Shown here: positions 17,506 to 24,275 of the stretch, in pieces
Numbering within the stretch: position 1 is the stretch's first letter
How the letters are laid out: the number at the start of each line of letters is the position of its first letter
Origin: an uncultured Clostridia bacterium
GTDB lineage: Bacteria; Bacillota; Clostridia; Oscillospirales; Acutalibacteraceae
Assembly (NCBI GenBank): GCA_947627135.1
Contig: CANQUV010000003.1
Span: 1-64,000 of the forward strand
Reading direction: 5' to 3'
DNA: 64,000 bases
Translations under genes and position numbers: made by a program
The notes under the pieces: generated by a model
What the model saw: only the letters and a program-made list of their open reading frames with translations
The model's database searches: none
What the model was told of the DNA's origin: nothing

Positions 17506-18459
17506 GTGGAGAATAATTCAGGTAAAGATTTTCTTGAAGAGGAATTAACTTCAGAAAACGATAATATTAAATCCATGGAAGATACAGATTCAATTGATTC
17601 AGAAAATACAGAATATACTGACAATACTGATAATGCTTATAGCACAGAAACTGATAGTGCTGATACTACCGGTTATGCTGACAATAATCCAGAATCTAAT
17701 GTAAAAGCAACTCCGGTAAAGAGTAAACGTTTAATACAGTTTCCGCTAATAATTGCGGCATGTATTTTAGCTGTGGCAATGCTTGCATTTGGTATTTGGA
17801 AAGTTTTCTTTGATACATCTATTGAAGGAACATGGGTAATGGAAAATTCATCAAATACTGCAACGCCGGATCAAACTGATAATAAATTAGACAGTAATTT
17901 ATATGTTAAATTTTCTTCTAAAATTGTAGACGAAGAAAACGGATATAAAGAGATAAGTGCATATCAGGGAACACAAGAGAGATATGAGTTGTATATTACA
18001 GACGAAAATGAAGATGGTACTAAGAGTCTTCAAAGTTCAATGGGACTTGCAGGTGAATATCAGGTAACAGGTAATTGGATTACAGGAAGAACCCTTACAA
18101 TTACAGCAGCATCATACGATGGCACAGAGGTACAGCAAGTATTCAGAAGTGCATCTTTGCCGAAGGTGGAATTACCGCCTGTTTCAGACGAATTTAAAGT
18201 AAATGAAGATGTAATAGGAGAATGGAACGAAAGTGAGTTTCAGATTACATACACATTCAGAGAAGACGGAACATTTACCTGCAATCAATATGGCTCCAGT
18301 ATAGTAAACGGTACTTATGTAGTATATGAAGAAGAAGGTAAAATTACTCTTAAATATATAGGACAAGAAATTAAAACTTTTGATATAACATATTCAAGAG
18401 ACGGAGACAAACTCATAATAGACGATTTAGGATATACTAAAGTAGAAACAGAAAAATAA
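17506..18459 (+). CDS. Single-pass membrane protein with two lipocalin-like extracellular domains
   Basis: This 317-residue protein starts at a GTG preceded by AAGGAGG. Residues 1-70 are acidic and Ser/Thr/Asp rich with imperfect short repeats and are probably cytoplasmic. A membrane segment follows at about 80-101. Outside are two beta domains: SIEGTWVMEN... (about 105-210) and DVIGEWNESEFQITYTFREDGTFTC... (about 235-315). The second has the GTFTCNQYG...GTYVV pattern of DUF5640/lipocalin-like modules. It is related in plan to the two proteins at 11.8-12.9 kb. Function unknown. Confidence 0.65.
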   Translation: MENNSGKDFLEEELTSENDNIKSMEDTDSIDSENTEYTDNTDNAYSTETDSADTTGYADNNPESNVKATPVKSKRLIQFPLIIAACILAVAMLAFGIWKVFFDTSIEGTWVMENSSNTATPDQTDNKLDSNLYVKFSSKIVDEENGYKEISAYQGTQERYELYITDENEDGTKSLQSSMGLAGEYQVTGNWITGRTLTITAASYDGTEVQQVFRSASLPKVELPPVSDEFKVNEDVIGEWNESEFQITYTFREDGTFTCNQYGSSIVNGTYVVYEEEGKITLKYIGQEIKTFDITYSRDGDKLIIDDLGYTKVETEK

Positions 18460-18492
18460 AATTTAGTATATAGTATAATACTTATAATACTC

Positions 18493-18530
18493 AAAAGAGC
18501 CTGTATTTGTTAAAATTCAGGCTCTTATTT
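18493..18530 (+). terminator. Terminator after 17506 gene
   Basis: AAAAGAGCCTG ... CAGGCTCTT forms a stem with a 14-base loop, followed by ATTTATG. It separates the host gene from the tRNA-Leu promoter. Confidence 0.65.
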
Positions 18531-18587
18531 ATGATAAAATATATATTTTTAGCAAAATAGGTTTTTGAAAAAAATAGCAAAAACATA

Positions 18588-18616
18588 TTGACTTTTAAAA
18601 TATATAATGATATAAT
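18588..18616 (+). promoter_or_regulatory. tRNA-Leu promoter
   Basis: TTGACT, a 17-base spacer and TATAAT lie about 37 bases before the mature tRNA end. Confidence 0.8.
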
Positions 18617-18652
18617 TCTACTTGCTGATTTGAAAACAGCTAATAAAAATTT

Positions 18653-18736
18653 GCGAGTGTGCTGGAATAGGCAGACAGGCACGTTTGAGGGGCGTGTGTC
18701 TTTGACGTACGGGTTCAAGTCCCGTCACTCGCACCA
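18653..18736 (+). tRNA. tRNA-Leu (anticodon GAG)
   Basis: The acceptor stem GCGAGTG / CACTCGC pairs fully. The anticodon stem CACGT / GCGTG closes a loop TTGAGGG with anticodon GAG. A long variable arm marks a class II tRNA, the T arm has GGTTCAAGTCC, and the CCA end is encoded. It sits directly at the left edge of the GC-rich island, a common integration target position. Confidence 0.95.
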
Positions 18737-18742
18737 AACAGT

Positions 18743-18786
18743 ACAAATCCGAACCCAAAGCCTATTGGCGAAGGGTTCGGATTTGT
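18743..18786 (+). terminator. tRNA-Leu terminator
   Basis: A 14-bp perfect stem ACAAATCCGAACCC / GGGTTCGGATTTGT lies directly after the tRNA. It marks the last clearly host-like sequence before base composition changes. Confidence 0.8.
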
Positions 18787-18857
18787 CGTTTATTTCGACA
18801 ATCTGAATTTGACCTCAGGCAAAAAACAAACCAAATTGAAAAACGGAGGTCAAGAAA

Positions 18858-19028
18858 ATGAAGCTAAACATCTGAAACATCGGAGTCTGGGAACTCCGGC
18901 AATATGCAAAGGCGGAGGGCGTCACATAAGCTCTCAAAGCTGCCGAGCCACTGGATTGAGTGTGGAGGATGAACAATATCCGCAGCTGCGCCGAAGAGAT
19001 CGTACTGAACGAAATCATATACCAATAA
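18858..19028 (+). pseudogene. TnpV (transposon-encoded protein) remnant
   Basis: Reading from the ATG at 18858 gives a frame with three internal stops that still spells the C-terminal part of TnpV: YAKAEGVT-x-ALKAAEPLD-x-VWRMNNIRSCAEEIVLNEIIYQ. TnpV proteins, found in Tn4451-type and related mobile elements of clostridia, typically end with a RMNNIRxxAEEIVLxELIY pattern. The N-terminal half is largely missing. It is strong evidence that a mobile element once occupied this edge. The ORF-track entry 18809-19108 is a different, meaningless frame. Confidence 0.75.
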
Positions 19029-19069
19029 ACGCGCGAGGCGGGAGTTTAATCTCACCGCTACGCAGCATT

Positions 19070-19642
19070 TTACTTAGAAGCAAGACTGTTTACGCCGTTG
19101 CAGATTAGCTTTGTCGTCAGAGAAATAATTTCTTCCAGTGGGATTTTCTTTCCGTCAGCAATCCATTGCTTGTAAATTTCGATGGTGCTTTGGGAAACGA
19201 ACGTCATTATGACATTCTGAACATACGGATTGATGTTTTTCTGTTTCCCGTCAGCGCCCCAGGTTTCCGACATTATTTCGTTTGTAATCCGGCGGCTGAT
19301 ATAGTGGTAGCTGCCGCTGCACATCAGTCGTTCGTGAAGCTGTCCCGCACCTTCGCTCACCAAAAAGAACTCCCGTGTGATCTTATCCATATCGCGGGGG
19401 CGTTCAAGGTCATGGGTGCGCTTAATGAAATTCTTTGCCATTTCATTTTGCAATTCCCGTAATAGATCGTCCAGAGAATTGTAATGCAGATAGAAGGTCT
19501 TGCGGTTGATCCTTGCCCGCTCCGTCAGTTGTTTTATGGAAATCTGCTCATAGTTCATCTCGCAGATCATTTCTTCAAAGGTTTTCCGAATGGCCTCCCT
19601 TGTGCGGATCACACGCAAATCTTCTTTGCCTGTGTTGTTCAT
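19070..19642 (-). CDS. TetR family transcriptional regulator
   Basis: This 190-residue protein has an N-terminal helix-turn-helix at about 12-58 (IRKTFEEMICEMNYEQISIKQLTERARINRKTFYLHY). The C-terminal ligand domain is of the TetR_C type common in Firmicutes. GGAGGT precedes the ATG. It is divergent from a redox gene set (SDR, flavodoxin, aldo/keto reductase), the usual arrangement for a local repressor. Its promoter contains TACACACGA repeats that are candidate operators. Confidence 0.88.
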   Translation of the reverse strand: MNNTGKEDLRVIRTREAIRKTFEEMICEMNYEQISIKQLTERARINRKTFYLHYNSLDDLLRELQNEMAKNFIKRTHDLERPRDMDKITREFFLVSEGAGQLHERLMCSGSYHYISRRITNEIMSETWGADGKQKNINPYVQNVIMTFVSQSTIEIYKQWIADGKKIPLEEIISLTTKLICNGVNSLASK

Positions 19643-19679
19643 AACGATACCTCCTGCTATTCAAATCGTGCTTATTTTT

Positions 19680-19718
19680 ATTATACACCATTCGTGTGTA
19701 AAAAACAACTCGTGTGTA
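19680..19718 (-). promoter_or_regulatory. tetR promoter with TACACACGA operator repeats
   Basis: On the minus strand TTGTTT, 17 bases, TATAAT form the promoter. TACACACGA occurs twice (19692-19700 and 19710-19718, 18 bp apart), one copy inside the spacer, and TACAC-N7-GTGTA makes an inverted repeat over the -10 region. This layout fits autorepression. Confidence 0.55.
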
Positions 19719-19719
19719 G

Positions 19720-19752
19720 TTACGCCACATTTCTGCGTAGAGTGTGGCGTAA
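19720..19752. promoter_or_regulatory. Inverted repeat TTACGCCACA/TGTGGCGTAA
   Basis: Perfect 10-bp arms are separated by 13 bases, located midway between the divergent tetR and redox-operon promoters. It is a candidate binding site for TetR or another regulator; it could also be a hairpin in a transcript. Confidence 0.5.
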
Positions 19753-19776
19753 ACCTCTTTTGAAACAGAATTGTTG

Positions 19777-19805
19777 TTGTTTGCTTCAAGGGAAAACAAT
19801 ATAAT
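19777..19805 (+). promoter_or_regulatory. Promoter of the TetR-linked redox operon
   Basis: TTGTTT, a 17-base spacer and TATAAT point rightward toward the SDR remnant, flavodoxin remnant and aldo/keto reductase genes. Confidence 0.5.
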
Positions 19806-19828
19806 GGACTTGTGAGTAATAAGTTGTT

Positions 19829-20077
19829 GTGCTTTTGGGAGCCGGCATCATCGTGACGCCGCTGGTCTATGACGAGTTCAATGCGTCTGGTAACACCTAT
19901 CAGAACATGATTGACTGTTCCGCCGTTCGCCGCGCCGGAACATCGTACGAGATTGCGGCGGCGGGCGTGTCCCTGTTGGACCCGGACGCCGGATTTATCA
20001 CGGGAACCGATTTGCTGATCGACGGCGGCGTGATTGCGTCGCTGAAAAGCGGCAGATTTAATCTTCGCGTAAGATAG
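19829..20077 (+). pseudogene. Short-chain dehydrogenase, C-terminal remnant
   Basis: Only about the last 80 residues of an SDR oxidoreductase remain (GIIVTPLVYDEF... RRAGTSYEIAAAGVSLLDPDAGFITGTDLLIDGG). The Gly-rich cofactor motif and the Tyr-x-x-x-Lys active site are gone, so it cannot be active. There is no good ribosome site. The remnant ends 10 bases before a second gene remnant, showing the operon has been eroded at its 5' end. Confidence 0.8.
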
Positions 20078-20087
20078 GGGAACGAAA

Positions 20088-20240
20088 ATGACAAAGATAT
20101 TGATCGCATACTTTTCCCATGAGGGACAGAATTATTCCCATGGCGGGATTCGGAACCTGCCTGTGGGCAATACTGAGGGTCTTGCCATCAACGGCGATAA
20201 AGACCTTGAAAAATGGGTAAAGAAAATCGGTTTAAAATAG
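20088..20240 (+). pseudogene. Flavodoxin with internal in-frame deletion
   Basis: A 50-codon frame joins a flavodoxin start (MTKILIAYFSHEGQNYSHGGIRNLPVGNTE, with the phosphate-binding loop) directly to a flavodoxin C-terminal helix (DLEKWVKKIGLK). Roughly 100 central residues, including the FMN ring-binding loops, are missing. The frame is preserved and a ribosome-site-like AGGGGAACG precedes the ATG, so a short peptide may still be made, but it should not hold FMN. Confidence 0.7.
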
Positions 20241-20251
20241 GAGGAAGAAAC

Positions 20252-21106
20252 ATGAATCAGACATATCTCACACTCAACAACGGAGCAAAGATTCCGCAGT
20301 TCGGCATGGGTGTTTTCACGGTGCCGGAGGGAGAAGAAACCAAACAGGCATGCCTTTCGGCGCTTCGCATGGGCTACCGCCACATTGACACCGCCCACGC
20401 CTATCAAAATGAGCGAAGCGTCGGAGCGGCTGTTCGTGAAAGCGGTATTCCCCGCGAGGAAATTTGGGTCACTTCCAAGCTCTGGCCGTCCGAATACGGC
20501 GAGGGAAAAACCATGGAGGGTATCGACAAAATGCTCTCCCGCCTGAATATCGGCTATATCGACCTGCTTCTTTTGCACCAGCAGGTGGGCGATTACATGG
20601 GCGCATGGCGTGACATGGAGAAGGCCGTCGCACAGGGAAAGGTGCGCTCCATCGGACTTTCCAACTTTGAATCCGAGCGACTGGAGGAAGTCTGCGAAGC
20701 TGCTGACATCAAGCCCGCTGCGCTGCAAGTCGAGTGCCATCCCTACTATCAGCAACAACGTCTGAAAAAGCGCCTTGCGCCTTACGGTACGGTGATTGAA
20801 TCCTGGTATCCCATCGGCCACGGCGACGCAGGGCTGATAGGTGAGCCGGTCTTTACCGAAATTGCGAAGAAATACGGCAAGACCAATGTGCAGGTCATTC
20901 TCCGCTGGCACATTCAGGCGGGCAATGTGATCTTCCCGAAATCCACCAATCCGCAGCATATCCGAGATAACTTTGACATCTTCGATTTTGTTCTGACCGC
21001 AGAAGAAATGGATAAAATTGCGGCTCTTGACTGCGGCAAGCGGTTTTATCACGCCACTCTGGAGGAACAGGAGCGCAACTTTTCCCACTGGGCTCCGGCA
21101 GACTGA
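20252..21106 (+). CDS. Aldo/keto reductase
   Basis: This 284-residue cytoplasmic NADPH-dependent carbonyl reductase is in the 2,5-diketo-gluconate reductase-like group. GYRHIDTAHAYQNE supplies the catalytic Asp and Tyr, TSKLWPSEYG the Lys, and YIDLLLLHQ the His. The C-terminal IPKST-like motif (FPKSTNPQHIRDNF) binds the 2'-phosphate of NADPH. AGGAGG precedes the ATG at 20252; the ORF-track start 13 codons upstream lies in the flavodoxin remnant. It is closely similar in wording to the reductase at 28974, so the island carries duplicated versions. Confidence 0.9.
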   Translation: MNQTYLTLNNGAKIPQFGMGVFTVPEGEETKQACLSALRMGYRHIDTAHAYQNERSVGAAVRESGIPREEIWVTSKLWPSEYGEGKTMEGIDKMLSRLNIGYIDLLLLHQQVGDYMGAWRDMEKAVAQGKVRSIGLSNFESERLEEVCEAADIKPAALQVECHPYYQQQRLKKRLAPYGTVIESWYPIGHGDAGLIGEPVFTEIAKKYGKTNVQVILRWHIQAGNVIFPKSTNPQHIRDNFDIFDFVLTAEEMDKIAALDCGKRFYHATLEEQERNFSHWAPAD

Positions 21107-21124
21107 CGGGAAGGAGCGCAGGAT

Positions 21125-21625
21125 ATGAGAAAGATGCTGATTGTTTACTATTCGTGGTCGAATGGGAATACAGAGAACATTGCGAAGATGCTGCAAAAAG
21201 CGACCGGTGCGGATCTTGCGAAAATCGAAACGGTCAAGCCCTATGAGGGCAGCTATCAGGACGTGGTGGATCAGGGTAAACGGGAGGCGGACAGCGGTTT
21301 CCAGCCGGAAATCAAACTTCTGCCGTATTCCGCTGCCGACTATGATGTGATCGCCATCGGAACACCTACATGGTGGTACACCATGGCTCCTGCTGTTTTG
21401 ACCTATCTGAACAGTCAGGATTGGAACGGAAAAACGGTCGTCCCGTTTATGACGAACGCAGGATGGCCGGGTCATGTAATCAAGGATATGAAAAAAGCCT
21501 GCAAGGGAGCAAAGTCCGCCTTTGATTTGCAGGTGAAGTTTGACGCGGACGGCGGAAGCCGTATGGAGACACCCGAAAGCGAAATCCAAAAGTGGATCGA
21601 GTGTGTAAAGAAATTATGCGAGTAA
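21125..21625 (+). CDS. Flavodoxin family protein
   Basis: This 166-residue cytoplasmic FMN protein opens MRKMLIVYYSWSNGNTENIAKM, where the Ser/Thr-rich loop binds FMN phosphate. GTPTWWYTMAPAV is the ring-stacking loop. It ends with the helix ESEIQKWIECVKKL. A GGAAGGAGCGCAGGAT stretch gives the ribosome site. It lies 18 bases after the aldo/keto reductase, suggesting an electron carrier working with the operon's redox enzymes. Confidence 0.88.
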   Translation: MRKMLIVYYSWSNGNTENIAKMLQKATGADLAKIETVKPYEGSYQDVVDQGKREADSGFQPEIKLLPYSAADYDVIAIGTPTWWYTMAPAVLTYLNSQDWNGKTVVPFMTNAGWPGHVIKDMKKACKGAKSAFDLQVKFDADGGSRMETPESEIQKWIECVKKLCE

Positions 21626-21651
21626 GCCGTAACAGGCGTACAGGAGTAGAG

Positions 21652-22323
21652 ATGAAAGCCAAAAAGATCATTAAAATTATCATAGATACGGCCATGCTCA
21701 TTTTCCTGCTCCTGCTCATGGTGTATTCTCTCATTGGAGAGGCGGCGCACGAATGGCTGGGACTTACCATGTTCCTGCTGTTTATTCTGCACCACATCAT
21801 GAATCCGGCGTGGCTGAAAATGTTTTTTAAAGGCAGATACACTCCATATAGGGTTTACAACACGGCAATCAATGTTCTTCTTTTGGCAATCATGGTGTTG
21901 CTGCCGATTAGCAGTATTATGATATCAAAGCACATATTTCGCTTTTCCGGCGTCGACGGTATGTCCTTTGCCCGGACGGTTCATCTGCTTCTGTCCCATT
22001 GGGGATTTATTCTGATGTCCGTTCATGTGGGTAATCATGTTGGTGTGCATCGTGCGGAGAAGAAAAAGGGCGTCTATGTCCTATTATGGGCAGTTGCCAT
22101 CGCCGTGTCAATTTATGGAACATACGCATTTGTAAACCGTGATATGGCTTCCTATCTGCTTTTGAAGAATCAGTTTGTTTTCTTTTATTTTGGACAGTCG
22201 CGGCTGCGGTTTATGGCGGATTACGCTTCCACGATGTGCCTTTTTGCCTGTATCGGAGCTGTTCTTTCCAAAGGGTTGAAAATGCTGAAACGACCTAAAC
22301 GAGGAATTTCAAAAGATGAATAA
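21652..22323 (+). CDS. DUF4405 membrane protein, cytochrome b561-like fold
   Basis: This 223-residue protein has five or so membrane segments. Conserved histidines fall in membrane contexts (HEWLGLTMFLLFILHHIMNPAW; VHLLLSHWGFILMSVHVGNHVG), as expected for haem b or quinone-linked DUF4405 proteins. The start is the ATG after AGGAG, 20 codons inside the ORF-track start, which overlaps the flavodoxin gene. It probably passes electrons across or within the membrane together with the adjacent flavodoxin and Fe-S protein. That role is inferred. Confidence 0.8.
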   Translation: MKAKKIIKIIIDTAMLIFLLLLMVYSLIGEAAHEWLGLTMFLLFILHHIMNPAWLKMFFKGRYTPYRVYNTAINVLLLAIMVLLPISSIMISKHIFRFSGVDGMSFARTVHLLLSHWGFILMSVHVGNHVGVHRAEKKKGVYVLLWAVAIAVSIYGTYAFVNRDMASYLLLKNQFVFFYFGQSRLRFMADYASTMCLFACIGAVLSKGLKMLKRPKRGISKDE

Positions 22324-22520
22324 GGTTTTGAATACAATTAATTCTGCTATGGGAGCAAAAGAGCCTGCACAAACTGTGGCAGATGCAAGGAGGCGTGTTC
22401 TGCGGGCATTGACATTCCCGCAGTCATCGGGGCATACAGACGGCATGAGAAAAAAGAAACGCCGTTCGAACTTGCCGGACTGTAGGATTGCATCGAGTGC
22501 GGTGCCTGCACCGCCTGCTC
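22316..22520 (+). pseudogene. RnfC-like double [4Fe-4S] protein remnant, frameshifted
   Basis: The ATG at 22316 overlaps the DUF4405 stop, but the recognisable protein lies in a shifted frame: ACTNCGRCKEACSAGIDIPAVIGAY ... FELAGL-stop-DCIECGACTACS. This is two CxxCxxCxxxC clusters spaced as in RnfC-type ferredoxin domains. A frameshift and an in-frame TAG interrupt it, and its 3' part is lost at a junction with a minus-strand gene fragment. The intact ancestor would have been a 4Fe-4S electron carrier for this operon. Confidence 0.7.
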
Positions 22521-22628
22521 CTTGCCGAACATTTCCGATGTTCGTTCTTTCCCGTATCGCTTTTCCATTTCAACAAGGTGACGCTTTACTTCAAAAATTG
22601 TATATTTCTGTAGGATTTCTTTTCCCAT
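22515..22628 (-). pseudogene. 5' fragment of a small helical protein
   Basis: On the minus strand an ATG with GGAG 6 bases upstream begins MGKEILQKYTIFEVKRHLVEMEKRYGKE, a helical, charged segment resembling the starts of small antitoxin-like or coiled-coil proteins. After about 38 residues the frame runs antisense into the ferredoxin remnant, so the gene is truncated. Identity is unknown. Confidence 0.4.
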
Positions 22629-22660
22629 AATTGTCTCCATTTCTGTGGGTTATTAGAGGT

Positions 22661-22683
22661 GCAGGTCGCCGACGGCGACCTCT
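22661..22683. repeat. GC-rich hairpin in 400-base gap
   Basis: AGGTCGCC-GAC-GGCGACCT is a perfect 8-bp stem with a 3-base loop. It lies in the 22641-23045 gap, which otherwise has no gene I can see and turns AT-rich after 22750. It lacks a T tail, so it is not a clear terminator. Confidence 0.5.
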
Positions 22684-22986
22684 GCCAAAGGAGGAAGCAC
22701 CGATCGAGTCGATAGGTGATGCCACCCTAACAGACAGCAGGCGAGGTAGGCAATATTTGTTTGCTAAGAAAATATCGAATAATTCAGAATGGCAATTTTT
22801 CTGTATAGTTCTCTTTAGCAATATTTAGTTTTGGTATAATTACTGAAGAATCATCTGACAGCAATTGCTTAATTGAACCTTGTTTGGGGTGAATTTCTAA
22901 AAATAGGCACAAAAAATCCCATCGCTTTGAAAATGTGAGGGGAAAATAATGATTGTTTTTATTTTGCAAGTCTCGTAACAACAGTC

Positions 22987-23015
22987 TTGAAAAAGTTCGT
23001 TTAACCGTATATAAT
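22987..23015 (+). promoter_or_regulatory. Promoter of the HTH-lysR operon
   Basis: TTGAAA, 17 bases, TATAAT lie 30 bases before the ATG of the small HTH gene. The T-N11-A box seen at the regulator's targets is not evident here. Confidence 0.65.
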
Positions 23016-23045
23016 ATTAATATAGAATGAAAAGGGGGATTTTTC

Positions 23046-23255
23046 ATGCTCGACGCGATTTCCGTAAAAAAAGCTGCGGAAAAATGGCAGATTTCCGAAC
23101 GACGAATTCAGAAGCTGTGCGAAAACGTCAGAATTGAAGGTGCAAAGCGTTTCGAGCATTCTTGGATGATCCCCGCATACGCAGAAAAGCCCTGTGATTT
23201 AAGAAAGCGCCGAAAGGCTGACAAAAGCGAGGTGGAAGCTGCGAATGAACATTAA
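23046..23255 (+). CDS. Small helix-turn-helix (MerR/excisionase-like) protein
   Basis: This 69-residue DNA-binding protein is of the HTH_17/excisionase-like type: ISVKKAAEKWQISERRIQKLCENVRIEGAKRF. AAAGGGGG precedes the ATG. It overlaps the LysR gene by 11 bases and is cotranscribed with it. It could be a co-regulator, or a leftover excisionase-type protein; no integrase partner is visible. Confidence 0.75.
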   Translation: MLDAISVKKAAEKWQISERRIQKLCENVRIEGAKRFEHSWMIPAYAEKPCDLRKRRKADKSEVEAANEH

Positions 23256-24162
23256 TAATATTAATTTTACATCCTTTATCCGTGTGGCGGAGGCAGGTAG
23301 CTTCAACAGGGCCGCCGAGGATTTATATATTACTTCCACTGCTTTGATTAAGCAGATCAATCTGCTGGAAAACGATCTTGGAGTTCGTCTCTTTAAGCGG
23401 ACGCATCGAGGACTGACCCTGACAAAGGCCGGAGAGTCCTTTTACAAAGACGCCAAGTACATAACGGACTACTGCCGGGAAGCGGTCGAGCGCGCAAGGA
23501 GTGCGGAGCGTCAGCAGGAACAAGTGATTCGTATTGGTACTTCTCCCATTATGCCCGCCCAAATGCTGATGGATCTGTGGCCGAAAATCCACGAACATTG
23601 TGCCGATGTGAGTTTCAAGCTGGTTCCATTTGAAAACACTTCGGACAATGCAAGAGAAATTCTGAAAAACTTAGGGCAGAACATTGACATCGTTACCGGA
23701 TTTGTAGACGAGCTTCTCATGAGCCAACGAAACTGTCAAGGGCTGGTGATCGAAAATGAGCCGCTTTGCTGTGCGGTGTCCATCTATCACCCGCTGGCAT
23801 CGAAGAAGAAACTGACGGTACAGGATTTGTACGGAAAAGACCTGATGATGATCCATCGCGGGTGGTGTCGTCACATGGACGACCTGCGGGACGATTTGAC
23901 GGAGCACCATCCGCAGATCAACCTCGTAAATTTTGATCTGTACGATGTGGGCGTTTTCAATCAGTGTGAAGAAAATAAAGATATTCTGGTAGTCATCAAG
24001 AGCTGGAGCATGGTGCATCCGCTGATGCGCGTGATCCCGGTAGAGTGGGATCATGTCATGCCCGTGGGAATTCTATACTCGCCCCAGCCAACGGAAGTTG
24101 TCCGCCGGTTCCTCTCCGCACTGGGAACGGTACTGACCTCTCCAAAAGAAAACGCTCGGTAA
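23245..24162 (+). CDS. LysR family transcriptional regulator
   Basis: This 305-residue regulator has an N-terminal winged helix (NINFTSFIRVAEAGSFNRAAEDLYITSTALIKQINLLENDLGVRLF) and a two-lobed effector domain. Its stop codon is followed at once by the first of three matching T-N11-A promoter elements, so it is the natural candidate activator of the three downstream units. The ribosome site GAGGTGGAAG lies inside the upstream HTH gene. Confidence 0.9.
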   Translation: MNINNINFTSFIRVAEAGSFNRAAEDLYITSTALIKQINLLENDLGVRLFKRTHRGLTLTKAGESFYKDAKYITDYCREAVERARSAERQQEQVIRIGTSPIMPAQMLMDLWPKIHEHCADVSFKLVPFENTSDNAREILKNLGQNIDIVTGFVDELLMSQRNCQGLVIENEPLCCAVSIYHPLASKKKLTVQDLYGKDLMMIHRGWCRHMDDLRDDLTEHHPQINLVNFDLYDVGVFNQCEENKDILVVIKSWSMVHPLMRVIPVEWDHVMPVGILYSPQPTEVVRRFLSALGTVLTSPKENAR

Positions 24163-24226
24163 TAACCTGCGGTTAGAACTGATTAACGAATCGAGACTTC
24201 TTCGGAAGCCTCGATTTTTTTATAAT
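24163..24226 (+). promoter_or_regulatory. LysR-type promoter, copy A
   Basis: TAACCTGCGGTTA (24163-24175), a perfect palindromic T-N11-A box, is followed by GAACTGATTAAC, then GAGACTTC (24193-24200), then exactly 20 bases to TATAAT (24221-24226). The box centre is about 64 bp before the predicted start, the usual LysR recognition position. It overlaps the lysR terminator hairpin. Confidence 0.8.
24189..24221 (+). terminator. lysR terminator
   Basis: AATCGAG-acttcttcggaagc-CTCGATT followed by T5, with an inner TTC-TTCG-GAA extension. It lies inside promoter copy A, so lysR termination and activation of the next gene share DNA. Confidence 0.75.
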
Positions 24227-24275
24227 GATAGCGTGGATTGGCAAAACAAATTGCCCACAAAGAAGGATGATAAAG

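Noticed and set aside
18809-19108. 99-codon ORF at the island edge
   Set aside because: Wrong frame of the TnpV remnant; the recognisable protein is in the frame starting at 18858.
20132-21589. 485-codon minus-strand ORF opposite the aldo/keto reductase and flavodoxin
   Set aside because: It is a shadow of two well-supported plus-strand genes in GC-rich sequence; it has no ribosome site or recognisable domain.
22347-22640. 97-codon minus-strand ORF as an intact gene
   Set aside because: Only about the first 38 residues look like protein; the rest is antisense of the ferredoxin remnant, so it is listed as a fragment.
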